Under the pieces are notes generated by a model. It made no database searches and was not told where the DNA came from. It saw only the letters and a list, made by a program, of their open reading frames with translations. This document shows, one piece after another, positions 1-8,569 of a stretch of DNA of 35,370 nucleotides. The stretch lies in contig NZ_VFIE01000031.1 of NCBI RefSeq assembly GCF_010119385.1, positions 1 to 35,370 on the forward strand, read 5' to 3'. Every line of letters begins with the position of its first letter. Positions within the stretch are counted from its first letter, which is position 1. Source of the DNA: Nesterenkonia haasae (GTDB lineage Bacteria > Actinomycetota > Actinomycetes > Actinomycetales > Micrococcaceae). The position numbers and the translations under genes were made by a program.

Positions 1-66
1 GCTTCGGAGAAGGGTTATGACGTGGACCAGCCACGCAACCTCGCTAAATCCGTCACCGTGGAATAG
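1..66 (+). CDS. glmS: Glutamine--fructose-6-phosphate aminotransferase, C-terminal end (partial)
   Basis: An open frame enters at base 1 and stops at 64-66. Its last 21 residues end in [15 protein letters not shown], the conserved C-terminus of GlmS, whose tail closes over the sugar-phosphate site of the isomerase domain. GlmS makes glucosamine-6-phosphate for cell-wall precursors. Only this tail is in the window, so activity cannot be judged. acpS starts 7 nt downstream, which suggests co-transcription; glmS next to acpS is a common actinobacterial order. Confidence 0.9.
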   Translation, partial: ASEKGYDVDQPRNLAKSVTVE

Positions 67-73
67 ACCACCG

Positions 74-424
74 GTGATCATCGGAATAGGGGTCGACGTC
101 GTCGTCGTATCTCGCTTCGCCGAACAGCTTACGCGAGCTCCGGCCCTGCGCGAGAGACTGTTTACCCCCGCCGAGCGGGGACTGAAAGTACGTTCCTTGG
201 CTGCGCGCTTCGCCGCAAAAGAGGCGGTGGCCAAGGTCCTCGGCGCGCCCGCCGGAATGAACTGGCAAGACTGTCAGGTGGTCTGCGACGCTGCGGGGGA
301 CCCGCGCATCGAAGTCACCGGGACGGTGGCGGCAGTGGCGCAGTCCAAAGGGATAGCGCGCTGGCACCTCTCTTTGTCGCATGACGGTGACATCGCCACC
401 GGGATGGTGGTCGCCGAGGGGTGA
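74..424 (+). CDS. acpS: Holo-[acyl-carrier-protein] synthase
   Basis: AcpS moves the 4'-phosphopantetheine arm of CoA onto the serine of acyl carrier protein in the cytoplasm, activating fatty-acid synthesis. The 116-residue product has the usual family length. It begins IIGIGVDVV with the Mg-binding Asp at residue 8, has RFAAKEA around residues 45-51 with the second metal ligand Glu50, and LSLSHD at 99-104. The frame is open upstream into glmS. The GTG at 74 is preferred because the family N-terminus starts exactly there, although no strong ribosome-binding site is visible; translation probably relies on coupling to glmS, 7 nt upstream. nnrE/D follows after 39 nt. Confidence 0.93.
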   Translation: MIIGIGVDVVVVSRFAEQLTRAPALRERLFTPAERGLKVRSLAARFAAKEAVAKVLGAPAGMNWQDCQVVCDAAGDPRIEVTGTVAAVAQSKGIARWHLSLSHDGDIATGMVVAEG

Positions 425-463
425 GTGAACAGGGCTCGCTAAGGTAGTCCCCAGGAGGTGGCA

Positions 464-1984
464 ATGTTCTTCAACGTCTACACCGGCAATCAGATCCGCG
501 CTGCTGAGAAGCCACTACTGGACGTCGGCTACGGTCCTGTTCTTATGCGCCGGGCAGCCTATGGACTGGCCCAGTACATTGCGCAGCTGATCCAGCGGCC
601 CAGCGGCGAATATCCCCGGCCGGGCCGCGGCGGGTCGGTCTACGGAGCGCAGATCACCGCACTGGTCGGGTCAGGAAACAACGGGGGCGACGCGCTGTTC
701 GCCCTGGCGTATTTGGCCCAACGCGGAGCATCAACCCATGCCGTACTCACCCGCGAACGCGCACATCCTGAGGCTCTGGCAGCCTTCCGCGCCGCCGGAG
801 GCCGCGTGGTGGAATCAATCCCGCCGACCACCTCTGTGCTGATCGATGCCGTGCTGGGCACAGGGTTTCGCGGAGAATACACCCGTCCCCAGGTGCCGGG
901 TCTAGAGATTGTTGAGGCCGACGCGGCGGCGGCAAGACCCGTAGTCGTCGCGTGCGATCTGCCCTCCGGAGTCAATGCCGACACTGGGGCTGCCGGCGAC
1001 CATGTGGTCCCGGCTGACCACACCGTGACCTTCGGCGGCCTGAAACAGGGTCTGATCGCCGGGCGCGGAGGCACACTCAGCGGCGCCCTGCATACCGTGG
1101 ACATTGGCCTCCAGCCGCACCTTCCAAAGAGCACGGTCCGGCTGAACAGTGCGCAGAATGGTGCGATAGTTGCGCCTCCGGGGCTAACCGACCACAAGTA
1201 CTCCCGCGGAGTCCTGCACATGGTGGCCGGCTCATCCGCCTACCCCGGGGCCGCGCTGCTCACCGCCGGAGCCGCCGTCCACACAGGAGCGGGCATGGTG
1301 ACACTGCAAGCACCTGAGACTGTGCGCTCACGAGTCATCAGCGCATACCCAGAAGTGGTGGGGGTCCCCGCAGGTGACACCAGCGCGGCAGTGACGAAAG
1401 CAGACGGCGTCGTAATAGGTCCTGGCCTCGGCACGCAGCCTGACCAACTGGCGGCGGCAGAAGCCGTGCTGGAGCACGTGCTGGAAGCCGCAACATCCTG
1501 CGTGCTAGATGCCTCCGGGCTTGGACTCATCAGGACTCAGCTGCGCCGCCGTGGGGGACTCAACAAGAATGTCCTGATCACCCCGCACCTGGGAGAAGCG
1601 CGCAGGCTCGCCGCAGAGCTCCGCGATCAGGTGCTGGGGTCCATGTTGGACCCTGGCGCTGCGCAAGCTGACCCGGTGGAGGCTGCACGCAGAATAGCCG
1701 GGCGACTGGACTGCACGGTGCTGCTCAAAGGCGCCACCACTGTCGTAGCCTCGCCGGAAGGGGATGTGGTGCTTCACCGGGCGCAGGCCCCAGGTCTGGC
1801 TACTGCTGGCACGGGGGATGTGCTCTCGGGAATCCTTGGTGCGCTCTGTGCTACGCAGGAGCGCGACTGGCTGACCGTCACCACCCAGGGTGTGAGTATG
1901 CACACCCTGGCGGCCCAGCGAATAGACCCGGAAGGATACGGGCACTTCGGCGCGTCCGCGCTGATTGGTGCTTTGAACAGATGA
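464..1984 (+). CDS. nnr: Bifunctional NAD(P)HX epimerase / ADP-dependent NAD(P)HX dehydratase
   Basis: This is a fusion repair enzyme of 506 residues for hydrated NADH and NADPH. The N-terminal half (about 1-230) is the YjeF_N epimerase, with the dinucleotide loop GSGNNGGDAL at 69-78 and DLPSGVNADTG at 165-175. The C-terminal half (about 240-506) is the ribokinase-like dehydratase, with GPGLGT near 319, ITPHLGE near 372-378, LKGATT at 421-426 and the catalytic GTGDVLSG at 449-456. ATG 464 is chosen over GTG 458 because AGGAGG at 453-458 lies at ideal spacing. The gene sits between acpS and alr in the housekeeping block. Confidence 0.93.
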   Translation: MFFNVYTGNQIRAAEKPLLDVGYGPVLMRRAAYGLAQYIAQLIQRPSGEYPRPGRGGSVYGAQITALVGSGNNGGDALFALAYLAQRGASTHAVLTRERAHPEALAAFRAAGGRVVESIPPTTSVLIDAVLGTGFRGEYTRPQVPGLEIVEADAAAARPVVVACDLPSGVNADTGAAGDHVVPADHTVTFGGLKQGLIAGRGGTLSGALHTVDIGLQPHLPKSTVRLNSAQNGAIVAPPGLTDHKYSRGVLHMVAGSSAYPGAALLTAGAAVHTGAGMVTLQAPETVRSRVISAYPEVVGVPAGDTSAAVTKADGVVIGPGLGTQPDQLAAAEAVLEHVLEAATSCVLDASGLGLIRTQLRRRGGLNKNVLITPHLGEARRLAAELRDQVLGSMLDPGAAQADPVEAARRIAGRLDCTVLLKGATTVVASPEGDVVLHRAQAPGLATAGTGDVLSGILGALCATQERDWLTVTTQGVSMHTLAAQRIDPEGYGHFGASALIGALNR

Positions 1985-2060
1985 CTTCCGCAGCATCCAG
2001 GCTGAGCATCGGTGAGCGAGCCCTGGGACCACTTCCGGTGGCCCCGGTACTCTGGATCCC

Positions 2061-3191
2061 ATGAAGTTACCGGAGCGTGCAGCTGTCATAGACGCCTCTG
2101 CGATCGCCCATAACGTCCGCACTATCAGTGAGTACGTCCGTCCGGCCAAGGTGCTCGCCGCAGTCAAAGCTGACGGATATGGGCACGGGCTGATGACTGC
2201 TGCGAAGGCAGCACTGGCAGGCGGGGCCGACTGGTTGGGCGTTGCCCATATCGACGAGGCTCTGCAACTGCGCGCCCAGGGCATCGAATCCCCGCTGCTG
2301 GCGTGGCTGCACACCCGGGGATCGGACTTCGCCGCCGGAATCGAAGCTCATATTGACCTGGGGGTCTCCGGCTGGGACCTCGAGCCCATCGCTGAGGCGG
2401 CCAACCTGCTGCACGAACCAGCACGAGTGCACCTGAAGATCGATACCGGACTCGGCAGAAACGGCTCAACCATGTCCGACTGGCCGGGGTTGGTTGAACG
2501 CGCGGCAATGTTCCAGAACCAGGGCCTGATCAGCGTCGAAGGCATCTTCACCCATATGGCGGTAGCCGACGAACCCGACCGCAAAGAGACCGATGAGCAG
2601 CTGGAGGCCTTCCGCGAGGCCCTGGCGGTTGCCGAACGTCACGGCATTGTTCCGGATCTGCGGCACGCAGCCAATACTCCTGCGGCGCTGTCCCGGCCAG
2701 ATGCACACTTCGACATGGTCAGGGTAGGGGTGGGCGTCTACGGGCACAGCCCCTTCGCCGACCGCACCGGCCCATCATTAGGGCTCAAACCTGCCATGGA
2801 ACTGCGCACCACCGTGGCCAATGTCAAGACCGTACCGGCCGGCCAGGGCATCAGCTACGGGCTCACCCATCGGGTAGAAGCGCCGACCCGGCTGGGCCTG
2901 ATCCCCCTGGGCTACGCCGACGGTATTCCGCGGATCGCTGTCGGCGCCCCAGTGCTCATCCGCGGCCGCAGGTATCACTCCGCCGGCCGGGTCGCTATGG
3001 ATCAGTTCGTTGTGGACCTCGGGACAGACACAGATGTGGAGGTCGGTGACCAGGTCATCGTTTTCGGCGGGAACTCCGGCATCGAGGCCGCAGACTGGGG
3101 AACAGCGGCTGGCACCATCAACTACGAGATCATCACCCGAATCGGCACCCGCGTGCCGCGGGTGGTGATCAATGCGGAGCCCGAGCAGTGA
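2061..3191 (+). CDS. alr: Alanine racemase
   Basis: A PLP enzyme of 376 residues that interconverts L- and D-alanine, supplying D-Ala for peptidoglycan. The N-terminal TIM barrel carries the Schiff-base lysine in AVKADGYGHG (Lys36). The C-terminal beta domain starts near residue 240, and the catalytic tyrosine of the second base is Tyr266 in GQGISYG. The substrate-channel motif GYADG follows near 285. A 76-nt gap separates it from nnr. Its stop codon overlaps the GTG of tsaE (GTGA), so the two are translationally coupled. Length and motifs are complete. Confidence 0.95.
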   Translation: MKLPERAAVIDASAIAHNVRTISEYVRPAKVLAAVKADGYGHGLMTAAKAALAGGADWLGVAHIDEALQLRAQGIESPLLAWLHTRGSDFAAGIEAHIDLGVSGWDLEPIAEAANLLHEPARVHLKIDTGLGRNGSTMSDWPGLVERAAMFQNQGLISVEGIFTHMAVADEPDRKETDEQLEAFREALAVAERHGIVPDLRHAANTPAALSRPDAHFDMVRVGVGVYGHSPFADRTGPSLGLKPAMELRTTVANVKTVPAGQGISYGLTHRVEAPTRLGLIPLGYADGIPRIAVGAPVLIRGRRYHSAGRVAMDQFVVDLGTDTDVEVGDQVIVFGGNSGIEAADWGTAAGTINYEIITRIGTRVPRVVINAEPEQ

Positions 3192-3829
3192 ACGGCTCAG
3201 CTCCACCCCCGGCAGCGCTGCCTGGCGAGAACTGGCAGCTGCAGGCACAGCTTCCGCACCTGGAGGCCACAGCTGAGCTCGCCCATGGCTTAGCCGGACT
3301 CCTGAAGCCGGGGGATCTGATGGTGCTCACCGGCGGCCTCGGAGCAGGCAAGACAACCTTCACCCGTGAACTCGCACAAGCGCTTGGTGTCCGTGGTCAG
3401 GTCAGCTCGCCGACCTTTACGCTGTCCCGAATTCACCCCAGTGACAACCCCGCCGCTCCCCACCTTGTTCACGTAGACGCCTATCGCACCGATGCCGCCG
3501 GAGTCGAATCCCTAGACCTACTGGCGACTCTGCCCTCAGCGATCACAGTGGTCGAATGGGGCCGCGGCCTGGTCGAGCAGGCACTGCTGGGCGGGTCAGG
3601 ATCCTGGCTGGACCTGGAACTCCACCAGCCCACCCTCCCACCGGACCGGGCAGGGAGCGGAACTCCGGCAAATGGCGAAGTTGGCGGCGTCGTGCCAGTG
3701 ATCCAGACTGATTTCAGTGAAACCGAAGACGAGCTCCAAGGAACTCCCCGCAGGGCGATTCTGCGGGGGTACGGAGCGCGGTGGAAGACCGCGCCAGCGC
3801 TCCCCAACGGAATCAGCGAACATCTCTGA
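3188..3829 (+). CDS. tsaE: tRNA threonylcarbamoyladenosine biosynthesis ATPase TsaE
   Basis: TsaE is the ATPase that drives turnover of the TsaB-TsaD complex making t6A37 on ANN-decoding tRNAs. The Walker A loop GGLGAGKTT is at residues 49-57, and VSSPTFTLSR, VHVDAYR and VEWG follow in family order. At 213 residues it is longer than a typical 150-residue TsaE. The additional C-terminal part, ending in RRAILRGYGARW, resembles the tail seen in actinobacterial members. The GTG start overlaps the alr stop. tsaB begins 69 nt downstream. Confidence 0.92.
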   Translation: MNGSAPPPAALPGENWQLQAQLPHLEATAELAHGLAGLLKPGDLMVLTGGLGAGKTTFTRELAQALGVRGQVSSPTFTLSRIHPSDNPAAPHLVHVDAYRTDAAGVESLDLLATLPSAITVVEWGRGLVEQALLGGSGSWLDLELHQPTLPPDRAGSGTPANGEVGGVVPVIQTDFSETEDELQGTPRRAILRGYGARWKTAPALPNGISEHL

Positions 3830-3898
3830 GCTGTAGCCGGACCTGGGGTGAAGGCTCCCTAGTGCCGCGGCGGCTGCGTTGATCGCTACCATGGTGGA

Positions 3899-4573
3899 GT
3901 GCTTCTTTCCATCGACTCCTCCGCCGGGGCTTCGGCTGCCCTTATTCGCGACGGCGCACCACTGGATGCGTGGCGCACTGCGGAGACCTCTTCGCACGCA
4001 GAAGTCCTCGCACCAGCCGTTCAGCGCCTGCTGACCAGGGCGGGCGTGAGGGGTGAGGATCTCGAGGGCGTCGTCGTTGGGGTCGGACCAGGACCCTTCA
4101 CCGGACTGCGGGTGGGAATGGCACTTGCACACGCGCTGGCCGAGGGGTGGGCTAAGCCGCTGCACGGAATCTGCAGCCTGGACTCCTTGGCACTGCGGGC
4201 CACCGATGCTGGGATTGACGGTGAATTCGTTGTCGCGACAGATGCTCGACGCCGTGAGGTCTACTGGGCACAGTACATCAGCGATGACGCCGGATCCCGC
4301 CTTCAGCACGGCCCCTTTGTGGCGGGGGCGGGGGAACTTCCGGACCTTCCTGCTGTGGGCGCTGGGCTGGGGCTCTACCCGCAACAGCTGCGCGCCGCCG
4401 AACTCGCTGAGGACCCCACCGGCTGGGTTCCCGATGCTGCGGAACTGGGCCGCCTGGCCGCGGGAGCGCTCGCGGGAGACCTTCACGGGGTCATGTGCCA
4501 GGCGAGACCGCTCTACCTCCGCGAATCCGACGCCAAAGTGCCCCTGCAGATGCGTCCAGGAGGCGTGCGATGA
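3899..4573 (+). CDS. tsaB: tRNA threonylcarbamoyladenosine biosynthesis protein TsaB
   Basis: TsaB is the inactive ASKHA-fold paralogue that dimerises with TsaD for t6A synthesis. The 224-residue product starts LLSIDSSAGASAALI, contains the conserved VGVGPGPFTGLRVGMALA segment near residues 59-76, and lacks the metal-binding histidines of TsaD, as expected. The only plausible start is GTG 3899. The preceding GGTGGA is too close to act as a normal ribosome-binding site, so initiation is poorly explained. It lies in the usual tsaE-tsaB-rimI-tsaD order. About 100 nt separate it from rimI. Confidence 0.9.
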   Translation: MLLSIDSSAGASAALIRDGAPLDAWRTAETSSHAEVLAPAVQRLLTRAGVRGEDLEGVVVGVGPGPFTGLRVGMALAHALAEGWAKPLHGICSLDSLALRATDAGIDGEFVVATDARRREVYWAQYISDDAGSRLQHGPFVAGAGELPDLPAVGAGLGLYPQQLRAAELAEDPTGWVPDAAELGRLAAGALAGDLHGVMCQARPLYLRESDAKVPLQMRPGGVR

Positions 4574-4672
4574 CTCACCGACGAGAATTACGTCTCCAGA
4601 TGTGGGAAACGGCCCCCGAAACAGGCGCCATTCCCCACATTCCGAGACGCTCTTCTGAGGCGGGGGTGCGAA

Positions 4673-5212
4673 ATGGAGACTGAGTCGCCAACCGGCGGGG
4701 TGGTGATCCGGCCGATGTCCGCCCAGGATGTGCCGGCGGCATTCGACCTGGAGCGCAGGCTCTTCCCGCATGATGCTTGGCCGGAGCGGTTCTTCTATGA
4801 CGAACTCGCCCAAGCCGTGCCCGCCGTGGCCGCTCACCGAGCTACCCGGGCCTACTGGGTGGCGGAGGACGGCGACCGGCTGCTGGGTTATGCGGGCATG
4901 ATGTGCGTGCTTCCGCTGGCTGACGTGCAGACCCTTGCCGTCGCCCCTGAGGCTCAGGGCCACGGACTGGGATCCCGCCTATTGGCCCTGATCGAACAGG
5001 AGTCACGCAGCCGGGGAGCGGAAGACCTGCTGCTGGAGGTCCGCGCCGACAACCCGCGGGCCCAAAAGCTGTACTTGCGCAGCGGATTTGAGCAGATTGA
5101 TCGGCGGCGGGCCTACTATCCGGACGGCGGCGAGGCCCTCATCATGCGCAAACGCCTCGCAGACACCCCGAGGGTCGGGCCGATTGGCAGCGATCGAGGA
5201 GGCACCCAGTGA
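4673..5212 (+). CDS. rimI: Ribosomal protein S18-alanine N-acetyltransferase (GNAT family)
   Basis: A 179-residue GNAT acetyltransferase; RimI acetylates the N-terminal alanine of ribosomal protein S18. The acetyl-CoA loop [15 protein letters not shown] lies near residues 92-106, followed by [22 protein letters not shown], the classic C-terminal half of RimI. The final about 20 residues after IMRKRL are not conserved. The ATG at 4673 follows a purine-rich GAGGCGGGGG stretch. Its last codons overlap the GTG start of tsaD (GTGA). rimI between tsaB and tsaD is a standard bacterial arrangement. Confidence 0.88.
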   Translation: METESPTGGVVIRPMSAQDVPAAFDLERRLFPHDAWPERFFYDELAQAVPAVAAHRATRAYWVAEDGDRLLGYAGMMCVLPLADVQTLAVAPEAQGHGLGSRLLALIEQESRSRGAEDLLLEVRADNPRAQKLYLRSGFEQIDRRRAYYPDGGEALIMRKRLADTPRVGPIGSDRGGTQ

Positions 5213-6282
5213 ACGAACCCCTGGTGCTTGGCATCGAGACCTCCTGTGATGAGACCGGAATCGGGATTGTGCGAGGAACCCGGCTGCTGGCCAACGAGGT
5301 TGCCTCTTCTATGAACGAGCATGTCCGGTTCGGCGGGGTGATCCCGGAGATCGCCGCCCGCGCTCATGTGGAGGCATTCACGCCAACCCTGCGGAAAGCC
5401 CTGGATACAGCCGGCGTTGAACTCCGTGATGTGGACGCGATCGCCGTCACTGCAGGGCCCGGACTGGCGGGCGCCCTCATGGTGGGAATCTCGGCTGCCA
5501 AGGGGCTCGCTCTGGCTGCCGGCAAGCCGCTCTATGGCGTCAACCATTTGGTGGCGCACGTAGCAGTCGCCCTGGTAGAGGACGACGCCGCCGGCTCCCC
5601 TTTGGCGCCGAACACCGCAGCACTTCTGGTCTCCGGCGGTCACACCGAAATTCTGCGGATCGGGTCGCTGACCCATGACGTGGAGCTGATCGGGTCCACG
5701 ATTGATGACGCCGCCGGTGAAGCCTATGACAAGACCGCCCGACTGCTGGGGTTGGGATACCCGGGCGGGCCCGCGATCGACGCAGCAGCCAGGCACGGCG
5801 ACCCCCATGCCTTCCGTTTCCCGCGCGGACTGACGATGCCAAAATTCGAAGGCACAGCGCAGAGTCCAGGCAAGCACCGGCACAACTGGTCCTTCTCAGG
5901 GCTGAAGACGGCCGTGGCTCGCGCTGCCGAGCAGTTCGAAGCCCAGGGTCTGGCGGTTCCCGTTGCGGACCTCGCAGCCAGCTTTCAGGAGGCGGTAGTG
6001 GATGTGCTGACTGCTAAAGCCGTGCGTGCCTGCCGGGAACACGGGCTCACCAGCTTGCTACTCGGTGGGGGAGTGGCCGCCAACTCCCGACTGCGGGAAC
6101 TTCTGGCACAGCGCTGCGCAGATGCTGGAATTGAACTGACGGTGCCGCCGATCCCGCTGTGTACTGATAATGGTGCGATGGTGGCGGCGCTGGGAGCCCA
6201 GCTCGTCAGCGCAGGCGCGCAGGCATCGTCGTTGGAGATCGCCGCTGACTCCAGTCTCCCTGTAGAACAGATTCTCCGCTGA
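5209..6282 (+). CDS. tsaD: tRNA N6-adenosine threonylcarbamoyltransferase
   Basis: TsaD transfers the threonylcarbamoyl group to A37 of tRNA. The 357-residue protein has the ASKHA phosphate loop IETSCDETG at 9-17, [13 protein letters not shown] at 41-53, the Fe-binding histidines His113 and His117 in [10 protein letters not shown], and the nucleotide-binding [14 protein letters not shown] in the C-terminal half. It closes the housekeeping block. The GTG start overlaps rimI. A small hairpin overlapping the stop codon may end transcription. Confidence 0.95.
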   Translation: MNEPLVLGIETSCDETGIGIVRGTRLLANEVASSMNEHVRFGGVIPEIAARAHVEAFTPTLRKALDTAGVELRDVDAIAVTAGPGLAGALMVGISAAKGLALAAGKPLYGVNHLVAHVAVALVEDDAAGSPLAPNTAALLVSGGHTEILRIGSLTHDVELIGSTIDDAAGEAYDKTARLLGLGYPGGPAIDAAARHGDPHAFRFPRGLTMPKFEGTAQSPGKHRHNWSFSGLKTAVARAAEQFEAQGLAVPVADLAASFQEAVVDVLTAKAVRACREHGLTSLLLGGGVAANSRLRELLAQRCADAGIELTVPPIPLCTDNGAMVAALGAQLVSAGAQASSLEIAADSSLPVEQILR

Positions 6283-6296
6283 AGCCGTTTCAGCGG
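6276..6296 (+). terminator. Short hairpin at the tsaD stop codon (possible weak terminator)
   Basis: CCGCTGAA (6276-6283) and TTCAGCGG (6289-6296) form a perfect 8-bp stem with a 5-nt loop spanning the tsaD stop. No T-tract follows, so it is at best a weak intrinsic terminator between tsaD and the convergent lrp remnant. Confidence 0.35.
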
Positions 6297-6317
6297 CGGC
6301 TTGCGGCTACGCCGCTG

Positions 6318-6688
6318 TCAGGCTGGGCCGATGGGCCTTCCTGGGACGGGGCTTGAGTAGACAACGCTGGTGGTGATGCTTCCCAGCGTGGAGATTTTTC
6401 CGGTAATGCGTTCCAGGTCACGCATGGAGCGTGCGTGAACCTTGATGATGAAGCAGTCTGCGCCCGTGACGTGGTGGGCTTCGACGATCTCACCAGTGGT
6501 ACCGACTAGGTCGTGGAACGGCTTGTAGTTGCCCGACGGGTAGGCCAGGCGGACGAACGCGGTGACCGCGTAGCCGAGAGTGACACCTCCCGGGCCAGCT
6601 GAGCCACACTCATTCGTCCGTCCTGCTGCAACTGGGAGATGAGCGCCTCATCGGTGGAGTCAAGTTCCACAAGTGAATTCAACGGCAT
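6318..6688 (-). pseudogene. Lrp/AsnC-family regulator, internally deleted and frameshifted
   Basis: Reading leftward from ATG 6688, the frame encodes an Lrp N-terminus (ELDSTDEALISQLQQDGR, then MSVAQLAREVSLS), the first half of the helix-turn-helix. Near position 6583 the homology jumps to another frame, reading LGYAVTAFVRLAYPSGNYK and on through HHVTGADCFIIKVHARSM to the stop at 6318-6320. That second part is the AsnC ligand-binding domain. The recognition helix, wing and linker (about 30 residues) are missing and the reading frame is lost. The remnant lies divergent from a rhodanese gene, a pairing in which the Lrp protein often controls its neighbour. I consider it non-functional. Confidence 0.82.
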
Positions 6689-6783
6689 GAGTGGCCATAT
6701 ATACCGGGGATTGAGTCTGTAGATGCCGTCCACGCCGGTGATGGCATATTCCGCGGGGCCGTAATTCTTGGTGGGATGGAAGC

Positions 6784-7224
6784 ATGAATTTGCAGATCAC
6801 CGCCGCTGAGTTTTTCGCGGCCAAGCTCGCCTTTGAAACCGACCCCGCTGACCTGGCGGCCGAACGGGCCGGAGGTGCCGGCCCCGTGGTGATCGATGTG
6901 CGCTCAGGTGAGTCATGGCGGCAGGGTCGAATTCCTCAGTCAGTCCATATTCCGAATGCCGAGCTGGCCTCGCGGGCTGGCGATGTCCTTCCTGATCATG
7001 ATGTCCCGGTGGTGGTGTACTGCTGGGGTCCGGGATGCAACGGCAGCACCCGTGCGGCCCTGACATTGGCCACACTGGGTTACACCGGGGTCCGTGAGCT
7101 CATAGGGGGATTCGAGTACTGGGCACGAGAAGGGCTGGCCGTGGTGAGTGATCGGGGGCGTTCTCGTCGAGCACCTGATCCGCTGACGGCACCCGTCACC
7201 GTCGGCGTGAAGGAGATCAGCTGA
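6784..7224 (+). CDS. Rhodanese-like sulfurtransferase domain protein
   Basis: A single-domain rhodanese of 146 residues. PVVIDVRSGESWRQGRIPQS (about 34-53) is the first conserved rhodanese signature. VVVYCWGPGCNGSTRAA (about 76-92) carries the persulfide-forming Cys near residue 80. LIGGFEYWAREG (about 106-117) is the C-terminal signature. The protein is cytoplasmic with no signal peptide. ATG 6784 has GGGATGGA just upstream. The divergent Lrp-type regulator that would normally accompany such a gene is broken. The physiological sulfur acceptor is unknown. Confidence 0.88.
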   Translation: MNLQITAAEFFAAKLAFETDPADLAAERAGGAGPVVIDVRSGESWRQGRIPQSVHIPNAELASRAGDVLPDHDVPVVVYCWGPGCNGSTRAALTLATLGYTGVRELIGGFEYWAREGLAVVSDRGRSRRAPDPLTAPVTVGVKEIS

Positions 7225-7283
7225 GAGGCCCCGCTGGCTGCTGAAAGTTGACAGCGGCGTCGATCGTCGGGGGATCGGGAGAT

Positions 7284-8435
7284 TCAGCCGTTGATGGAGG
7301 TGCGGGTGATGGCCGCAGAGTCCAGCACCACCTGGCGCAGATCACCGTCATGGGAGTCCGCCACCTTTTTCTGACGCTGGTAGCCCGCACCATTGCGCAT
7401 GATGGTCTCCAGGTGGCGCAGCTCATTAACGCAGCCCAGGTCCTTCGCGACAGGTTCGAGACGCTCAAGCTCCCGTTCCATGGCGTCGGTGACCAGCTCT
7501 TCGTCCCCGTCTTCGTTGAGAATGATGATGGCGTCCAACCCATAGCGTGCGGCCCGCCACTTGTTCTCCTTCACGTACCAGTGGGGCATCGAAGTCACGG
7601 TTCCGCCGTCGTCGAGCTGCCGCATGGTGTCCTCCACTATGCACTGAGTCAGCGCTGCGAATGCTCCGATCTCGTCCAACGTGGCCACACCGTCACAAAT
7701 CCGCATCTCAACAGTGCCCAGCCTGGGCACTGCGCGGAAGTCCCAGCGGACCTCGGTAACATCATTGATTACGCCAGTGTGCTCAAGGTCCGCGACGGCC
7801 TTTTCATAGCCGGACCATTCTTCGAACTGGTAGGACTGCCCGGCGGTGGGCAACTGTTGGAACATCAGCGCTCTGTTTGAGGCGTACCCGGTGTCTTCTC
7901 CGGACCAGTACGGGGAGGATGCGGAAAGTGCCTGGAAATGCGCATTGTAGTTGCACAGCGCATTGACGACCGGCATGGCGTACTTCACATCAGGAAGTCC
8001 CACATGCACATGGATGCCGTAGATGACCATCTGGCGTCCCCACCACTGGGTGCGCCGGATGAGTTCGTTATAGCGTTCCTTATCTGTCACAGGTTGCTTG
8101 GTCGGCGGAGCAAACGGATGTGAACCTTGACAGTAAAGTTCCACATCCAGCGGTTCGCAGTGCTTCATGACGTTCAGCGCGGTCTCGCGCAGCTGGCCTA
8201 CACCTTCAGCGACGTCGTTGCACACATCGGTGACCAGTTCCACTGTGTTGAGCAGCAGCTCCTGTTTGACGTAGGGATGCTCTTCGTCACTGGTGAGCTC
8301 AGGATGGTCAGCCCGGGTGGCCTCAAGGATCCGCTCAGCAACACTGCGCAGGTCACCGGTCTGCCGGTCCACCAGTGCCAGCTCCCACTCGATCCCGAGG
8401 GTTGAGCGCGAGGATTCGGCGAAATCAAGTCCCAT
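7284..8435 (-). CDS. Glutamate--cysteine ligase-like carboxylate-amine ligase (GCS2/YbdK family)
   Basis: This 383-residue protein belongs to the GCS2 (YbdK-type) ATP-dependent carboxylate-amine ligases. It opens with STLGIEWELALVD (about 10-22), the family's glutamate-binding start. It also contains YVKQELLLNTVEL (about 54-66), GIHVHVGLPD (about 139-148), and RWDFRAVPRLGTVEMRICD (about 229-247), which includes the ATP/metal-binding region. It may make gamma-glutamylcysteine, a thiol precursor, but several YbdK members act on other amines, so the substrate is open. AGGAGA lies 5 nt before the ATG. It is a single gene, divergent from the GH3 lipoprotein. Confidence 0.87.
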   Translation of the reverse strand: MGLDFAESSRSTLGIEWELALVDRQTGDLRSVAERILEATRADHPELTSDEEHPYVKQELLLNTVELVTDVCNDVAEGVGQLRETALNVMKHCEPLDVELYCQGSHPFAPPTKQPVTDKERYNELIRRTQWWGRQMVIYGIHVHVGLPDVKYAMPVVNALCNYNAHFQALSASSPYWSGEDTGYASNRALMFQQLPTAGQSYQFEEWSGYEKAVADLEHTGVINDVTEVRWDFRAVPRLGTVEMRICDGVATLDEIGAFAALTQCIVEDTMRQLDDGGTVTSMPHWYVKENKWRAARYGLDAIIILNEDGDEELVTDAMERELERLEPVAKDLGCVNELRHLETIMRNGAGYQRQKKVADSHDGDLRQVVLDSAAITRTSING

Positions 8436-8569
8436 GAGACTCTCCTGTCATGAAATGTCGGTGCAACGAGCCAACTGTATCCGCACTTTCCTGGAGAGAT
8501 CCTCCTCAGTGTCTCGACGTCTGCTGCGTTCGCTGGGGTCCGGGCTCCGCAGACCGTACCCTTATATGA

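Noticed and set aside
4600-4650. Inverted repeat (GATGTGGGAA ... TTCCCCACAT) between tsaB and rimI as a terminator
   Set aside because: It contains a one-base bulge, has a long loop and no T-tract, and lies inside an apparently continuous operon.
3596-4963. A 455-codon open frame on the - strand across tsaE, tsaB and rimI
   Set aside because: It is the antisense of three well-conserved genes in GC-rich DNA, has no family features or ribosome-binding site, and its sequence looks random.
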